Shown: positions 8,615 to 16,419 of the stretch, piece by piece
Layout: every line of letters begins with the position of its first letter
Numbering within the stretch: position 1 is the stretch's first letter
NCBI RefSeq assembly: GCF_000719775.1
Contig: NZ_JOHR01000009.1
Span: 1-64,000 of the forward strand
From: Streptomyces sp. NRRL F-5135
Lineage (GTDB): Bacteria; Actinomycetota; Actinomycetes; Streptomycetales; Streptomycetaceae
Direction: 5' to 3'
Length of the DNA: 64,000 bases
Position numbers and translations under genes: made by a program
The notes under the pieces: generated by a model
What the model saw: only the letters and a program-made list of their open reading frames with translations
Database searches by the model: none
What the model was told of the DNA's origin: nothing

Positions 8615-8767
8615 TCAGTCGTTGGGGTCGTTGTCGCGGTATCCGCGCAACAGGAACCAGGCGAGCAGGGCGGCTCCGACCAGCGAGACGACCAGCACGA
8701 TCCGGATCGTGTCGCCCGGTCCCTGTTGAGCAGAGGCCGCGGCGAGCAGTGTGGCGGTTTCCGGCAT
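8615..8767 (-). CDS. Tiny single-span membrane protein
   Basis: 50 aa from ATG 8767, with GAGGAG about 10 nt upstream. Residues 22-42 form a strong membrane helix (VLVVSLVGAALLAWFLL) flanked by a basic RGYR and an acidic DNDPND end. Codon bias is strongly GC3. No known domain; it may be a small envelope or complex-stabilising peptide. It is followed by a second tiny membrane gene and nadD. Confidence 0.65.
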   Translation of the reverse strand: MPETATLLAAASAQQGPGDTIRIVLVVSLVGAALLAWFLLRGYRDNDPND

Positions 8768-8888
8768 GTCGGTGGTGCTCCTCGGTCTTTACCGTCCGGC
8801 CGGGACCATCACCGTCCGGCCGGGGGCCCGGGCTCTTTCCCTGTTGATTCACGGCCGTGGGCCCCGCTCCACGGTAGACCCAGGGCCC

Positions 8889-9053
8889 AGGCCCTGTCCG
8901 GCCGGTCTTCGTGGATCAGCCCGCGGCGTCTGGTGCGTGCGATCGCAAGGCGGAGGATCGCCCGTGTACTGGATGTACTCGGGCGACTCCGACAACGCGG
9001 CGAGCGTGCGTGCCAGGCGTCGCGGGCCCACGAAGACCGGCCGGACAGGGCCT
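8889..9053. repeat. Large nested palindromic element, MITE-like
   Basis: Outer arms of 26 bp are perfect: AGGCCCTGTCCGGCCGGTCT... at 8889-8914 matches the reverse complement at 9028-9053. Inside, CCCGCGGCGTCTGG pairs imperfectly with CCAGGCGTCGCGGG, and a central imperfect hairpin TCGCCCGTGTAC / GTACTCGGGCGA lies around 8968-8996. It fills the divergent space between the tiny membrane gene and the M48 protease gene. No protein is credibly encoded. It could be a non-autonomous mobile repeat or a structured RNA/DNA element. Confidence 0.7.
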
Positions 9054-9111
9054 AGGCTGGGCGCGGCAGGGGGACGAGCGGGCAGCGGACTCGTACGAAC
9101 AGGGGACTTCC

Positions 9112-10293
9112 ATGACCGATGACCGTCACGACAGCCAGGCGCGGCACAACGGCGGTGAGCCGAACGGGGCGAACGGACCGGGCGGAGGCAGCGGGCCCGG
9201 GGAACCGCCGTCCTCGGGACGCGTGCCGAGCAGGCAGCGCCGGCGCTTCCCCGGCATCTCCTCACGGGCGTACGAACACCCGGCGGACCGCTCGGCGCTG
9301 GTGGCACTGCGCAGGCTGAGCGGCTTCGACACCGTCTTCAAGTCACTGAGCGCGCTGCTGCCGGAGCGGAGCCTGCGGCTGCTCTACCTCTCCGACTCCG
9401 TACGGGTCGGCGAGACGCAGTTCGCGCACTTGCACACGATGTTGCAGGACGCCTGTTACATCCTGGACCTGGAGAAGGTCCCGGCCATGTACGTGACCCA
9501 GGACCCGCGGCCCAACGCCATGTGCATCGGGCTGGACGAGCCGCTCATCGTGGTCAGCACGGGCCTGGTGGAACTGCTCGACGAGGAGGAGATGCGGGCG
9601 GTCGTCGGCCACGAGGTGGGCCATGCCCTCTCGGGTCACTCGGTCTACCGGACGATACTGCTCTTCCTCACCAGCCTCGCGGTCAAGGTCGCCTGGATCC
9701 CGCTGGGCAATGTCGCGATCATGGCGATCGTGACCGCGCTGCGCGAGTGGTTCCGCAAGTCGGAGCTGTCGGCCGACCGGGCGGGGCTGCTGGTCGGGCA
9801 GGACCCGCAGGCGTCGATGCGCGGCCTGATGAAGATCGCCGGTGGCAATCACCTGCACGAGATGAACGTGGACGCGTTCCTGGAGCAGGCGGAGGAGTAC
9901 GAGTCGGGCGGCGATCTGCGCGACTCCGTCCTCAAGATCCTCAACGTGCTGCCGCGCTCGCATCCCTTCACGACGGTCCGGGCCGCCGAGCTGAAGAAGT
10001 GGGCCGAGAGCCGTGACTACCAGCGGCTCATGGACGGTCATTACCCGCGCCGCGACGAGGACAAGGACACCTCGGTCACGGACTCCTTCCGCGAATCCGC
10101 GTCCCACTACGCGGACACGGTCCGCACGAGCAAGGATCCGCTGATGAAGCTCGTCGGGGACATCGCGGGCGGGGCGGGCGACCTGGGCGGCAAGCTCCGC
10201 GACCGGTTCACGGGCGGTGGCGGTGGCGGTAAGTCCGGCGGGAACGGCACCGGCCGCGCCACGGACGACGGACAGGACACGCCACCGGCCTGA
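9112..10293 (+). CDS. M48-family zinc metalloprotease
   Basis: 393 aa from ATG 9112, preceded by AGGGGA. The zinc motif HEVGH is at residues 167-171 and the third ligand glutamate is at about 218 (SELSADRAG), as in HtpX/Ste24-type M48 peptidases. A hydrophobic stretch follows the active site (residues about 180-210), so it is probably membrane-associated. The N-terminal 50 residues are hydrophilic and G/N/P-rich; the C-terminus carries a glycine-rich linker with GGGGGG. It likely degrades membrane or exported proteins; the substrate is unknown. It is transcribed alone and diverges from the nadD group. Confidence 0.9.
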   Translation: MTDDRHDSQARHNGGEPNGANGPGGGSGPGEPPSSGRVPSRQRRRFPGISSRAYEHPADRSALVALRRLSGFDTVFKSLSALLPERSLRLLYLSDSVRVGETQFAHLHTMLQDACYILDLEKVPAMYVTQDPRPNAMCIGLDEPLIVVSTGLVELLDEEEMRAVVGHEVGHALSGHSVYRTILLFLTSLAVKVAWIPLGNVAIMAIVTALREWFRKSELSADRAGLLVGQDPQASMRGLMKIAGGNHLHEMNVDAFLEQAEEYESGGDLRDSVLKILNVLPRSHPFTTVRAAELKKWAESRDYQRLMDGHYPRRDEDKDTSVTDSFRESASHYADTVRTSKDPLMKLVGDIAGGAGDLGGKLRDRFTGGGGGGKSGGNGTGRATDDGQDTPPA

Positions 10294-10452
10294 CCGGCGA
10301 ACCGGCCACCGGACCGGCCGGGCCCACGGGACCGGCCACCGGACCGGCCGTCCGACCGCTGAACGCCCACCCGGCGACGGGACCGCGCCACGCCCGCCCG
10401 GGCGGTCACCGCCCGGGTCCGCACGCACCGCTCCGGCCCCCGCCGCCGGGGC

Positions 10453-11574
10453 CTACCGCGCCGGCGCCGTGGGGGTCGGCTCCGCCGCGCGGGAGAGCGT
10501 CCCGCACAGGCCGGTGCCGGACGGACCGGTCGTGTACGGGTCGGTCCCGGCCGGGTCGTCCGGTTTCGCCCGCTGCCCCTCCAGCAGGGGCCGCAGCGTG
10601 CCCGGCGGCTCGGCCGAGCAGTCCTGCGGCCCCGCCCGCGTCTCGCTGCTGAGCAGTTCCAGGCTGTGCTTGGGCAGGTCCGCCATGTCGATCCGGAACC
10701 GCAGCTCCCGCCGTACGGTGAACAGCGAGGCGTCCCGTACGGGCAGCCCGTGCGCCCCGGCCGGGCGCAGGGCGTAGACGAAGAGGTGGTCCGCGGTCAC
10801 CTCCAGCGTGCCTGGAGCGGTCTCCTCGTAGCGCAGCGTCCCGTGCACCCGCACCTGGCTGTCGGCCTGGGCCACCTTCCCCGGGTCGAAGCGGACGAGC
10901 CAGCCGACCGGCGCGTGGCGGCCGTCGTCGGCCGGGGCGGCGAAGCTGCTGTCGAACTGCGTCTGCTGGCCCGGATCGAGCAGCACCCGCACCGGGCGGA
11001 CGGTGCGGCCCGCGAGGACGTCCGGATCCAGCGAGGACGCCACGAGGTAGTCCTTGACGGTCGTCAGCGCGGCCGTCACCTGGCTCTCCGAGAAGTCCCC
11101 CGCGCCATGGGCGGCGGGCAGCGTGATCCCGGCCGCCCCGACCCGGAACTGGGCCGCCGGGCTGTGCGCGAAGAGGTCCTCCGGGGCTCCGCCGGGCACC
11201 GGCCCCTGGGGCGCCAGGGGGATCACCGACATCCGCGCCTGGGCCGCGCCACCGACGACGGGCGGCCGGTAGGGAGAGCGCACGCCCAGGTAGACCGCCG
11301 TACCGAAGGCGAGCACGATCACCAGGACGAGCATCAGGAACTGCCGGGGACCGTTCCTGAACACCCGGGCGGGCCGGCCGCGGCGGTGCGGAGGCGGCGG
11401 GGGCGGCACCCTGCGGACGGCGTGGGCGTGGTCGCCCATGCGCTCCTTCGCGGAGTACTCCTTGAGCCGGGCAGCGCGGATGAACGATTCGTCGAAGACG
11501 ACGGACCGGTATTCGTCATCGCCGCCGGGGAGCCCCTCGGGTTCCCCTTCGGGTGGGTCTCCACGCCCTGCCAT
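10453..11574 (-). CDS. Membrane-anchored protein with extracytoplasmic domain, paralogue 1
   Basis: 373 aa from ATG 11574. A cytoplasmic N-terminus holds the motif SVVFDESFIRAA, found almost identically in the next gene (SVVFDEDFVKAA), so the two are paralogues in this part. A membrane segment follows at about residues 78-98, then an extracytoplasmic domain of roughly 250 residues. The start lies 6 nt after a TACTCT -10-like element, suggesting a leaderless message. From memory, one protein of this type next to proA (SCO2584) has been linked to the Mre spore-wall complex of S. coelicolor; which paralogue corresponds is unclear. Confidence 0.8.
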   Translation of the reverse strand: MAGRGDPPEGEPEGLPGGDDEYRSVVFDESFIRAARLKEYSAKERMGDHAHAVRRVPPPPPPHRRGRPARVFRNGPRQFLMLVLVIVLAFGTAVYLGVRSPYRPPVVGGAAQARMSVIPLAPQGPVPGGAPEDLFAHSPAAQFRVGAAGITLPAAHGAGDFSESQVTAALTTVKDYLVASSLDPDVLAGRTVRPVRVLLDPGQQTQFDSSFAAPADDGRHAPVGWLVRFDPGKVAQADSQVRVHGTLRYEETAPGTLEVTADHLFVYALRPAGAHGLPVRDASLFTVRRELRFRIDMADLPKHSLELLSSETRAGPQDCSAEPPGTLRPLLEGQRAKPDDPAGTDPYTTGPSGTGLCGTLSRAAEPTPTAPAR

Positions 11575-11580
11575 ACCCTC

Positions 11581-11586
11581 AGAGTA
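11581..11586 (-). promoter_or_regulatory. -10-like element of paralogue 1
   Basis: TACTCT on the minus strand, 6 nt upstream of the ATG at 11574. A TTTACG about 16 bp further upstream is a weak -35. The same TACTCTGAGGG block sits at the start of the neighbouring paralogue. Confidence 0.45.
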
Positions 11587-11656
11587 GGTCGGCGGGGGCG
11601 AACGTAAACGTTGGGCCGCCGGTCGGCTTCGGAGGCCCTTGTGAGCCCTCCGGGTC

Positions 11657-12253
11657 TCACGGGCTCCGCGGCACCATCGAGGCCTCCGGGGCCGACGCCG
11701 CGGCGGATCCCGACGGCACCGTCTGCCCCGGCTTGTCGATCCCGGTCCGCGCGGGCTGGGGCACCCGGTCGTCCCGGCTGCCCGTCGCACCCCGGTAGAC
11801 GGCCGTGAAGGCGATCGCGACCATGCCGATGCCCATCACCACGGCGAGCACCCAGGCGACGGGGCGGTGCCAGCGGGCGCTGCCGCGGTACGGGCGGAGC
11901 GTGCCGCCGTGCCGTCCGTACGGGCCCGCGCCCGCGTCGTCCGGGTCGTTGTCCAGCTCGTACGGATACTCCGGACCGTAGGCGCCGTCCCGGCCGTACA
12001 GCTCCTCGTACGCGTCGCGGTCGTTGTCGTCCTCGGCGGCTCCCCCGCCGGCCCGCGCCCGGGCCGCCTCGGCCTCGGCACGCGCCTGGGCGGCGGCCAG
12101 CAGGCGCTCCACGGCGGAGGGTTCATGGACGGTGGCCGCCTTGACGAAGTCCTCGTCGAACACCACGGAGGCGAAGTCCTGGTCCGCGCCACCGCGGTCG
12201 TCGTCGGGCTCCCAGCCGTCGGGAAACGGCTTGCCCCCCACGTCGTCCGGCAC
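11657..12253 (-). CDS. Small membrane-anchored protein, paralogue 2
   Basis: 198 aa from GTG 12253. Residues 1-60 are acidic and include FASVVFDEDFVKAATV, the motif shared with the gene at 10453-11574. A coiled, alanine/arginine-rich stretch and an acidic linker follow, then one membrane segment at about 139-160 (VAWVLAVVMGIGMVAIAF) and a short proline-rich outer tail. Its GTG is 6 nt downstream of TACTCT, again as expected for a leaderless message. It lies directly downstream of proA but probably has its own promoter. It may be a cell-wall-complex partner, by context only. Confidence 0.75.
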   Translation of the reverse strand: MPDDVGGKPFPDGWEPDDDRGGADQDFASVVFDEDFVKAATVHEPSAVERLLAAAQARAEAEAARARAGGGAAEDDNDRDAYEELYGRDGAYGPEYPYELDNDPDDAGAGPYGRHGGTLRPYRGSARWHRPVAWVLAVVMGIGMVAIAFTAVYRGATGSRDDRVPQPARTGIDKPGQTVPSGSAAASAPEASMVPRSP

Positions 12254-12259
12254 CCCCTC

Positions 12260-12265
12260 AGAGTA
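12260..12265 (-). promoter_or_regulatory. -10-like element of paralogue 2
   Basis: TACTCT on the minus strand, separated from the GTG at 12253 by GAGGGG (6 nt). No convincing -35 is visible. Confidence 0.45.
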
Positions 12266-12330
12266 AACCTGGGACGGGTTTTTGGGCAGGCCGAGTCCGA
12301 AGTCTCCGGAAAACGGCGCGGCCGCGCCGC

Positions 12331-13614
12331 CTACCGGGTGTGGCCGTCGCCCGTCACGATGTACTTCGTCGAGGTCAGCTCCGGCAGCCCCATCGGCCCG
12401 CGCGCGTGCAGCTTCTGCGTGGAGATGCCGATCTCGGCCCCGAAGCCGAACTGACCGCCGTCCGTGAAGCGCGTCGACGCGTTCACGGCCACCGTGGTGG
12501 AATCCACCAACTGGGTGAACCGGCGGGCCGCCGCCTGCGAGGTGGTGACGATCGCCTCCGTGTGCCCGGACGACCAGAGCCGGATGTGCGCGACGGCCGC
12601 GTCCAGCGAGTCCACCACCGCCGCCGCGATGTCGTACGAGAGGTACTCGGTCTCCCAGTCCTCGGCGGTGGCCGGTACGACCGTCGCCTTCGAGCCCACC
12701 GCGTACGCCGCCACCCGCTCGTCCGCGTGCACCGTGACTCCCGCGTCCGCGAGCGCGTCCAGCGCGCGCGGCAGGAAGGCCGCCGCGACGTCCTGGTGGA
12801 CGAGCAGCGTCTCGGCCGCGTTGCAGACGCTGGGCCGCTGCGCCTTGGAGTTGATCAGGATGTCGACGGCCATGTCGAGGTCGGTCTCCGCGTCCACGTA
12901 CACATGGCAGTTGCCGGTGCCGGTCTCGATGACGGGAACGGTGGACCCCTCGACGACGGTACGGATCAGGGAGGCGCCGCCGCGCGGGATGAGGACGTCG
13001 ACCAGACCGCGCGCCCGCATCAGTTCCCGCACGGAGTCCCGGCCCTCGCCGGGCACCAGCTGGACGGCGTCGGCGGGCAGCCCGGCCCCGCCCACGGCGT
13101 CGCGCAGCACCCGCGCGAGCGCGGTGTTGGAGGCGGTCGCCGAGGAGGAGCCCCGCAGCAGCACGGCGTTGCCCGACTTCAGGCAGAGCGCGGCGGCGTC
13201 CACGGTGACGTTGGGGCGCGCCTCGTAGATGATCCCGACGACGCCGAGCGGCACCCGCACCTGGCGCAGGTCGATGCCGTTGGGGAGTGTCGAGCCGCGC
13301 ACGACCTCCCCGACCGGGTCGGGGAGCGCCGCCACGTCCCGTACGTCGGCGGCGATGGCCCGCATGCGCTCCGGTGTGAGCGTCAGCCGGTCGACGACCG
13401 CCTCGCTCGTGCCGTCCGCACGCGCCCGTTCGACGTCCTCGGCGTTGGCCGTGACGACCTCGTGCGTACGGACCTCCAGGGCGTCGGCGATCGCCAGCAG
13501 GGCGTCGTCCTTGGCCGCGCGCGGCAGCGGAGCGATGTCGGCGGCGGCGGCGCGGGCCCGGTAGGCGGTCCTGGCGACCGGGGAGAGGTTGTCGTACGGC
13601 GAGAGCGAGGTCAT
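12331..13614 (-). CDS. proA: Glutamate-5-semialdehyde dehydrogenase (gamma-glutamyl phosphate reductase)
   Basis: 427 aa from ATG 13614, normal family length. It reduces gamma-glutamyl phosphate to glutamate semialdehyde with NADPH, the second step of proline synthesis. The family core is complete: [17 protein letters not shown], the catalytic cysteine at about 264 in [12 protein letters not shown], and the C-terminal [19 protein letters not shown]. proB lies about 1 kb upstream on the same strand with a conserved hypothetical gene between them. About 200 bp of non-coding DNA precede it, with a 17-bp direct repeat at 13763-13801. Confidence 0.97.
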   Translation of the reverse strand: MTSLSPYDNLSPVARTAYRARAAAADIAPLPRAAKDDALLAIADALEVRTHEVVTANAEDVERARADGTSEAVVDRLTLTPERMRAIAADVRDVAALPDPVGEVVRGSTLPNGIDLRQVRVPLGVVGIIYEARPNVTVDAAALCLKSGNAVLLRGSSSATASNTALARVLRDAVGGAGLPADAVQLVPGEGRDSVRELMRARGLVDVLIPRGGASLIRTVVEGSTVPVIETGTGNCHVYVDAETDLDMAVDILINSKAQRPSVCNAAETLLVHQDVAAAFLPRALDALADAGVTVHADERVAAYAVGSKATVVPATAEDWETEYLSYDIAAAVVDSLDAAVAHIRLWSSGHTEAIVTTSQAAARRFTQLVDSTTVAVNASTRFTDGGQFGFGAEIGISTQKLHARGPMGLPELTSTKYIVTGDGHTR

Positions 13615-13762
13615 GCCCGCAGGGTAGTGCGCGTCCCGCGGGCATTCCGCACGTATTCCGCACTCCGAGACACCGCGTCCGCGGGCCGTCCCGACGCGGC
13701 GCGGCGCCCGGACCGATGGCCCCGGCGCGGCGCCCGCCGGCGCAGGGGCCACGACCGGTGGC

Positions 13763-13801
13763 CTCGGCGCCCCTGGCCGGCGGACTCGGCGCCCCTGGCC
13801 G
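13763..13801. repeat. 17-bp direct repeat upstream of proA
   Basis: CTCGGCGCCCCTGGCCG occurs at 13763-13779 and 13785-13801, five bases apart. It lies between the hypothetical gene and proA. It may be chance in GC-rich DNA. Confidence 0.4.
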
Positions 13802-13819
13802 CCGGGCCCTGGCCCGTCG

Positions 13820-14512
13820 TCAGTACGGATGGACCCCCACCGACGCCGCCGGCGGTGGCCCGTACCCCTCCGCCACCCGTTGGTGGTACGTCTCGCGGTC
13901 GATGACCTCCAGCCCCACGATCGCCCACGGCGGCAGCTTCGAGGTCGAGCGGTGCTCTCCCCAGAGTCTGAGCGCCACCGCGGCGGCGTCGTGCAGGTCC
14001 CGGGCCTCCTCCCAGTAGCGGATCTCGGCGTGATCGTTGGCGTACCGGCTGGTCAGCAGGAACGGGTGGTCGTGTGCCAGTTGCTCCAGCCCGCGCCGGA
14101 CCTCGGCCAGCGGCGCCTCCGCGCCCGAGACGCTGAGCGTGACGTGCCACAGCTTCGACACCGGACGCTCGGTGGCGCGGGTGTCCGCCACCGCCCTGGA
14201 GTCTCCCGCCGCGCGCGCGTCCGCGACCGTCCCGGTGCCCCGCACCGCCGTCACGTCCCGTACCGCCGTCGTCTCCCGGGCCGACACCGTTGTCCCCTGC
14301 GCGCCCTGCGGTGCTCGCGCCCTCTGTATGCCCTGCGGTCCGTGCGGATCGTACGGTCCGTGCGGATCGGGCACTGCCTCCCGCTGTCGCTCGCCGTCGC
14401 CGTCTTCCCCCGTCTCGACGCTGGTCAGGGCCCGTTCCTCCCGCCCAGTCCTCCGAATGCGGTCGCTTCCCCCTGTCCCTCGGGGCACCGCCCCCGGGCG
14501 CGCTCGTCTCAC
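13820..14512 (-). CDS. Conserved hypothetical protein between proB and proA
   Basis: 230 aa. The GTG at 14512 has an ideal AGGAGG six bases upstream, which fixes this start despite the low-complexity N-terminus. Residues 1-115 are rich in R, G, P, T and look disordered (repeats such as [10 protein letters not shown]). The C-terminal 110 residues are compact: [11 protein letters not shown], then [22 protein letters not shown] and a closing [16 protein letters not shown]. That folded part resembles a small actinobacterial domain of unknown function. Position inside the proline operon suggests co-transcription only, not a proline role. Confidence 0.75.
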   Translation of the reverse strand: MRRARPGAVPRGTGGSDRIRRTGREERALTSVETGEDGDGERQREAVPDPHGPYDPHGPQGIQRARAPQGAQGTTVSARETTAVRDVTAVRGTGTVADARAAGDSRAVADTRATERPVSKLWHVTLSVSGAEAPLAEVRRGLEQLAHDHPFLLTSRYANDHAEIRYWEEARDLHDAAAVALRLWGEHRSTSKLPPWAIVGLEVIDRETYHQRVAEGYGPPPAASVGVHPY

Positions 14513-14654
14513 CGGCGGCCTCCTGTTTGATGCGTCGTCGTGCTTCCCCGTCGTACCCCTTGAGACAAAGTTGACCAGTCCCGGGCAGACGATGGGGCGC
14601 TTTTGGTAAAGCTCCCCTTACAAAGGCTGGAGTTTCAGCCGTTTCAGGGGCGCG

Positions 14655-15833
14655 TCAGGGGTGCAGGAGGACCAGATCGTCCCTGTGTACGACCTCACGC
14701 TCGTACGCGGGGCCGAGTTCCCGCGCCAGCTCCCGGGTGGAGCGGCCGAGCAGCCGGGGCATCTCCCTGGCGTCGAAGTTGACCAGCCCGCGTGCGACGG
14801 CGCGGCCGGTGGTGTCCCGCAGTTCGACCGGGTCGCCCGCGCTGAAGTCGCCCTCCACGGCGGCGATCCCGGCGGGCAGCAGCGAGGTCCGGCGCTGGAC
14901 GACGGCCCGGACAGCGCCGTCGTCCAAGGTCAGCGCGCCCTGCGGGGTGGAGGCGTGGGCCAGCCAGAGCAACCGGCCCGTCGAGCGTCGTCCGGTGCTG
15001 TGGAAGTACGTTCCGGTGTCGCGGCCCGCGAGCCCGTCGGCGGCCCGGCTCGCCGAGGTCAGGACCACCGGTACGCCGGCCGCCGCGGCGATCCCGGCCG
15101 CCTCGACCTTGGTGACCATGCCGCCGGTGCCGACACCCGCCCGCCCGGCGCTGCCGATGGCGACGCCCGCCAGGTCGTCGGGGCCGCGCACCTCGGCGAT
15201 CCGGGAGGAGCCGGGCCTGCTGGGGTCGCCGTCGTAGAGCCCGTCGACGTCCGAGAGCAGGACGAGCAGGTCGGCGCGGACGAGATGGGCGACGAGGGCG
15301 GCCAACCGGTCGTTGTCGCCGAACCGGATCTCGTCGGTGGCGACGGTGTCGTTCTCGTTGACGACGGGGAGGGCGCCCATGCCGAGGAGTTGGTCGAGGG
15401 TGCGGTAGGCGTTGCGGTAGTGGGCGCGCCGGCTGGTGTCGTCCGAGGTCAGCAGCACCTGTCCGACGCGGACTCCGTAGCGGGCGAAGGAGGCCGTGTA
15501 GCGCGCGACCAGGAGTCCCTGGCCGACGCTGGCGGCGGCCTGCTGACGGGCCAGGTCGCGGGGGCGGCGGTCCAGGCCGAGCGGGGCGAGGCCGGCGGCG
15601 ATGGCGCCGCTCGACACCAGCACGATCTCGCGGCCTCCGTCGCCGTCCTCCCGGCCGCTGCCCGGGCCCCCGCCCCGGACGGCGGCGAGGACGTCGACGA
15701 GGGCGTCCACACGGTCCGCGTCGAGCCCCCCGGAGGCGGTCGTGAGCGAGGACGAACCGACCTTCACGACGATCCTCCGGGCCCCTGCCACGGCCTCCTG
15801 CCGGGTCACCGCCTCCTGCCGTGCCGCTGCCAC
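14655..15833 (-). CDS. proB: Glutamate 5-kinase with PUA domain
   Basis: 392 aa from GTG 15833; in-frame GTGs a few codons later are alternatives, and the leader repeats RQEAV twice. The kinase core has VVKVGSSSLT, the nucleotide-binding VSSGAIAAG, LLTSDD, and VNENDTVATDEIRFGDNDRLAALVA. A PUA domain follows from about residue 295. The enzyme phosphorylates L-glutamate in the first step of proline synthesis and is normally feedback-inhibited by proline. In related genomes obg sits next to proB; here a 13-kb wall-polymer island separates them. Confidence 0.96.
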   Translation of the reverse strand: MAAARQEAVTRQEAVAGARRIVVKVGSSSLTTASGGLDADRVDALVDVLAAVRGGGPGSGREDGDGGREIVLVSSGAIAAGLAPLGLDRRPRDLARQQAAASVGQGLLVARYTASFARYGVRVGQVLLTSDDTSRRAHYRNAYRTLDQLLGMGALPVVNENDTVATDEIRFGDNDRLAALVAHLVRADLLVLLSDVDGLYDGDPSRPGSSRIAEVRGPDDLAGVAIGSAGRAGVGTGGMVTKVEAAGIAAAAGVPVVLTSASRAADGLAGRDTGTYFHSTGRRSTGRLLWLAHASTPQGALTLDDGAVRAVVQRRTSLLPAGIAAVEGDFSAGDPVELRDTTGRAVARGLVNFDAREMPRLLGRSTRELARELGPAYEREVVHRDDLVLLHP

Positions 15834-16419
15834 GTGCTCCGCCTGCTCTCGCTGTCCTGGCCGTACGGGCCCCCGGTCGCGGAAAGTCGCGGGACCGGGC
15901 GCCCTCCGGACACCCTCGGGCCCGGTGCGGGCCCCTCCGGGCAGGTCAGCCTACGCGAGCGCGGCTCCCGGGGGACCGCGGTTTTCACCGGCTGGGACGG
16001 CGCCGGCCGGGCGGGGCCGGGCCTGGACCGATCCGGGCCCGGATCGGACCGGTCCGGTACGGATCCGACCGAGGCCGATCGGTCCGGATCATCGGTCCGG
16101 TCCGGTCCGGTCCGGATCGGACCGCGGCCGGACCGGACCGCGGCCGGACCGGACCGCGGCCGGGGCCGGCACCCCCATGTCCTCGTGAATCGCGCCGTCA
16201 CCGCCCCCACAGCCCCCGGGCACGTGATCCCCGTCAAACCCACACCCCGGAGCACAACCCGCGGCCGGTGACGACCGTCTGTCAGGTGTAACAACAGTCG
16301 GGAAACATCGGGGCCACCACGGCGATAGGCTGGCGGTCATGACACGCCGATAGCACACCGACGGCGGTGACACCCCCGCTTCAGTCCTCGGCAACCACAA
16401 CGAGATGGGCCCATCAGTA
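15834..16419. other. Divergent intergenic region between proB and the wall-polymer island
   Basis: 586 bp. It holds CCGGACC-type simple repeats (about 16020-16165) in the middle. A TAGGCT (16325-16330) resembles a -10 for the rightward GT2 gene, without a clear -35. No gene can be supported. Confidence 0.5.
16119..16163. repeat. 16-bp tandem repeat, 2.8 copies
   Basis: The unit GGACCGCGGCCGGACC occurs at 16119-16134 and 16135-16150, with a 13-base partial copy to 16163. Just upstream, TCCGG pentamers repeat several times (16086-16115). This makes the whole stretch low-complexity and self-complementary. Confidence 0.7.

Noticed and set aside
8849..9307. 152-codon minus-strand frame over the palindromic element
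   Set aside because: Its bases are explained by the inverted repeat and the M48 gene; no ribosome site.
14598..14612. TTTTGGTAAA motif also seen at 60420 and 61853
   Set aside because: Three short AT-rich matches in unrelated orientations and contexts; likely chance or general promoter composition.
16086..16163. Possible CRISPR-like repeats
   Set aside because: Units are contiguous without unique spacers; simple tandem repeat.
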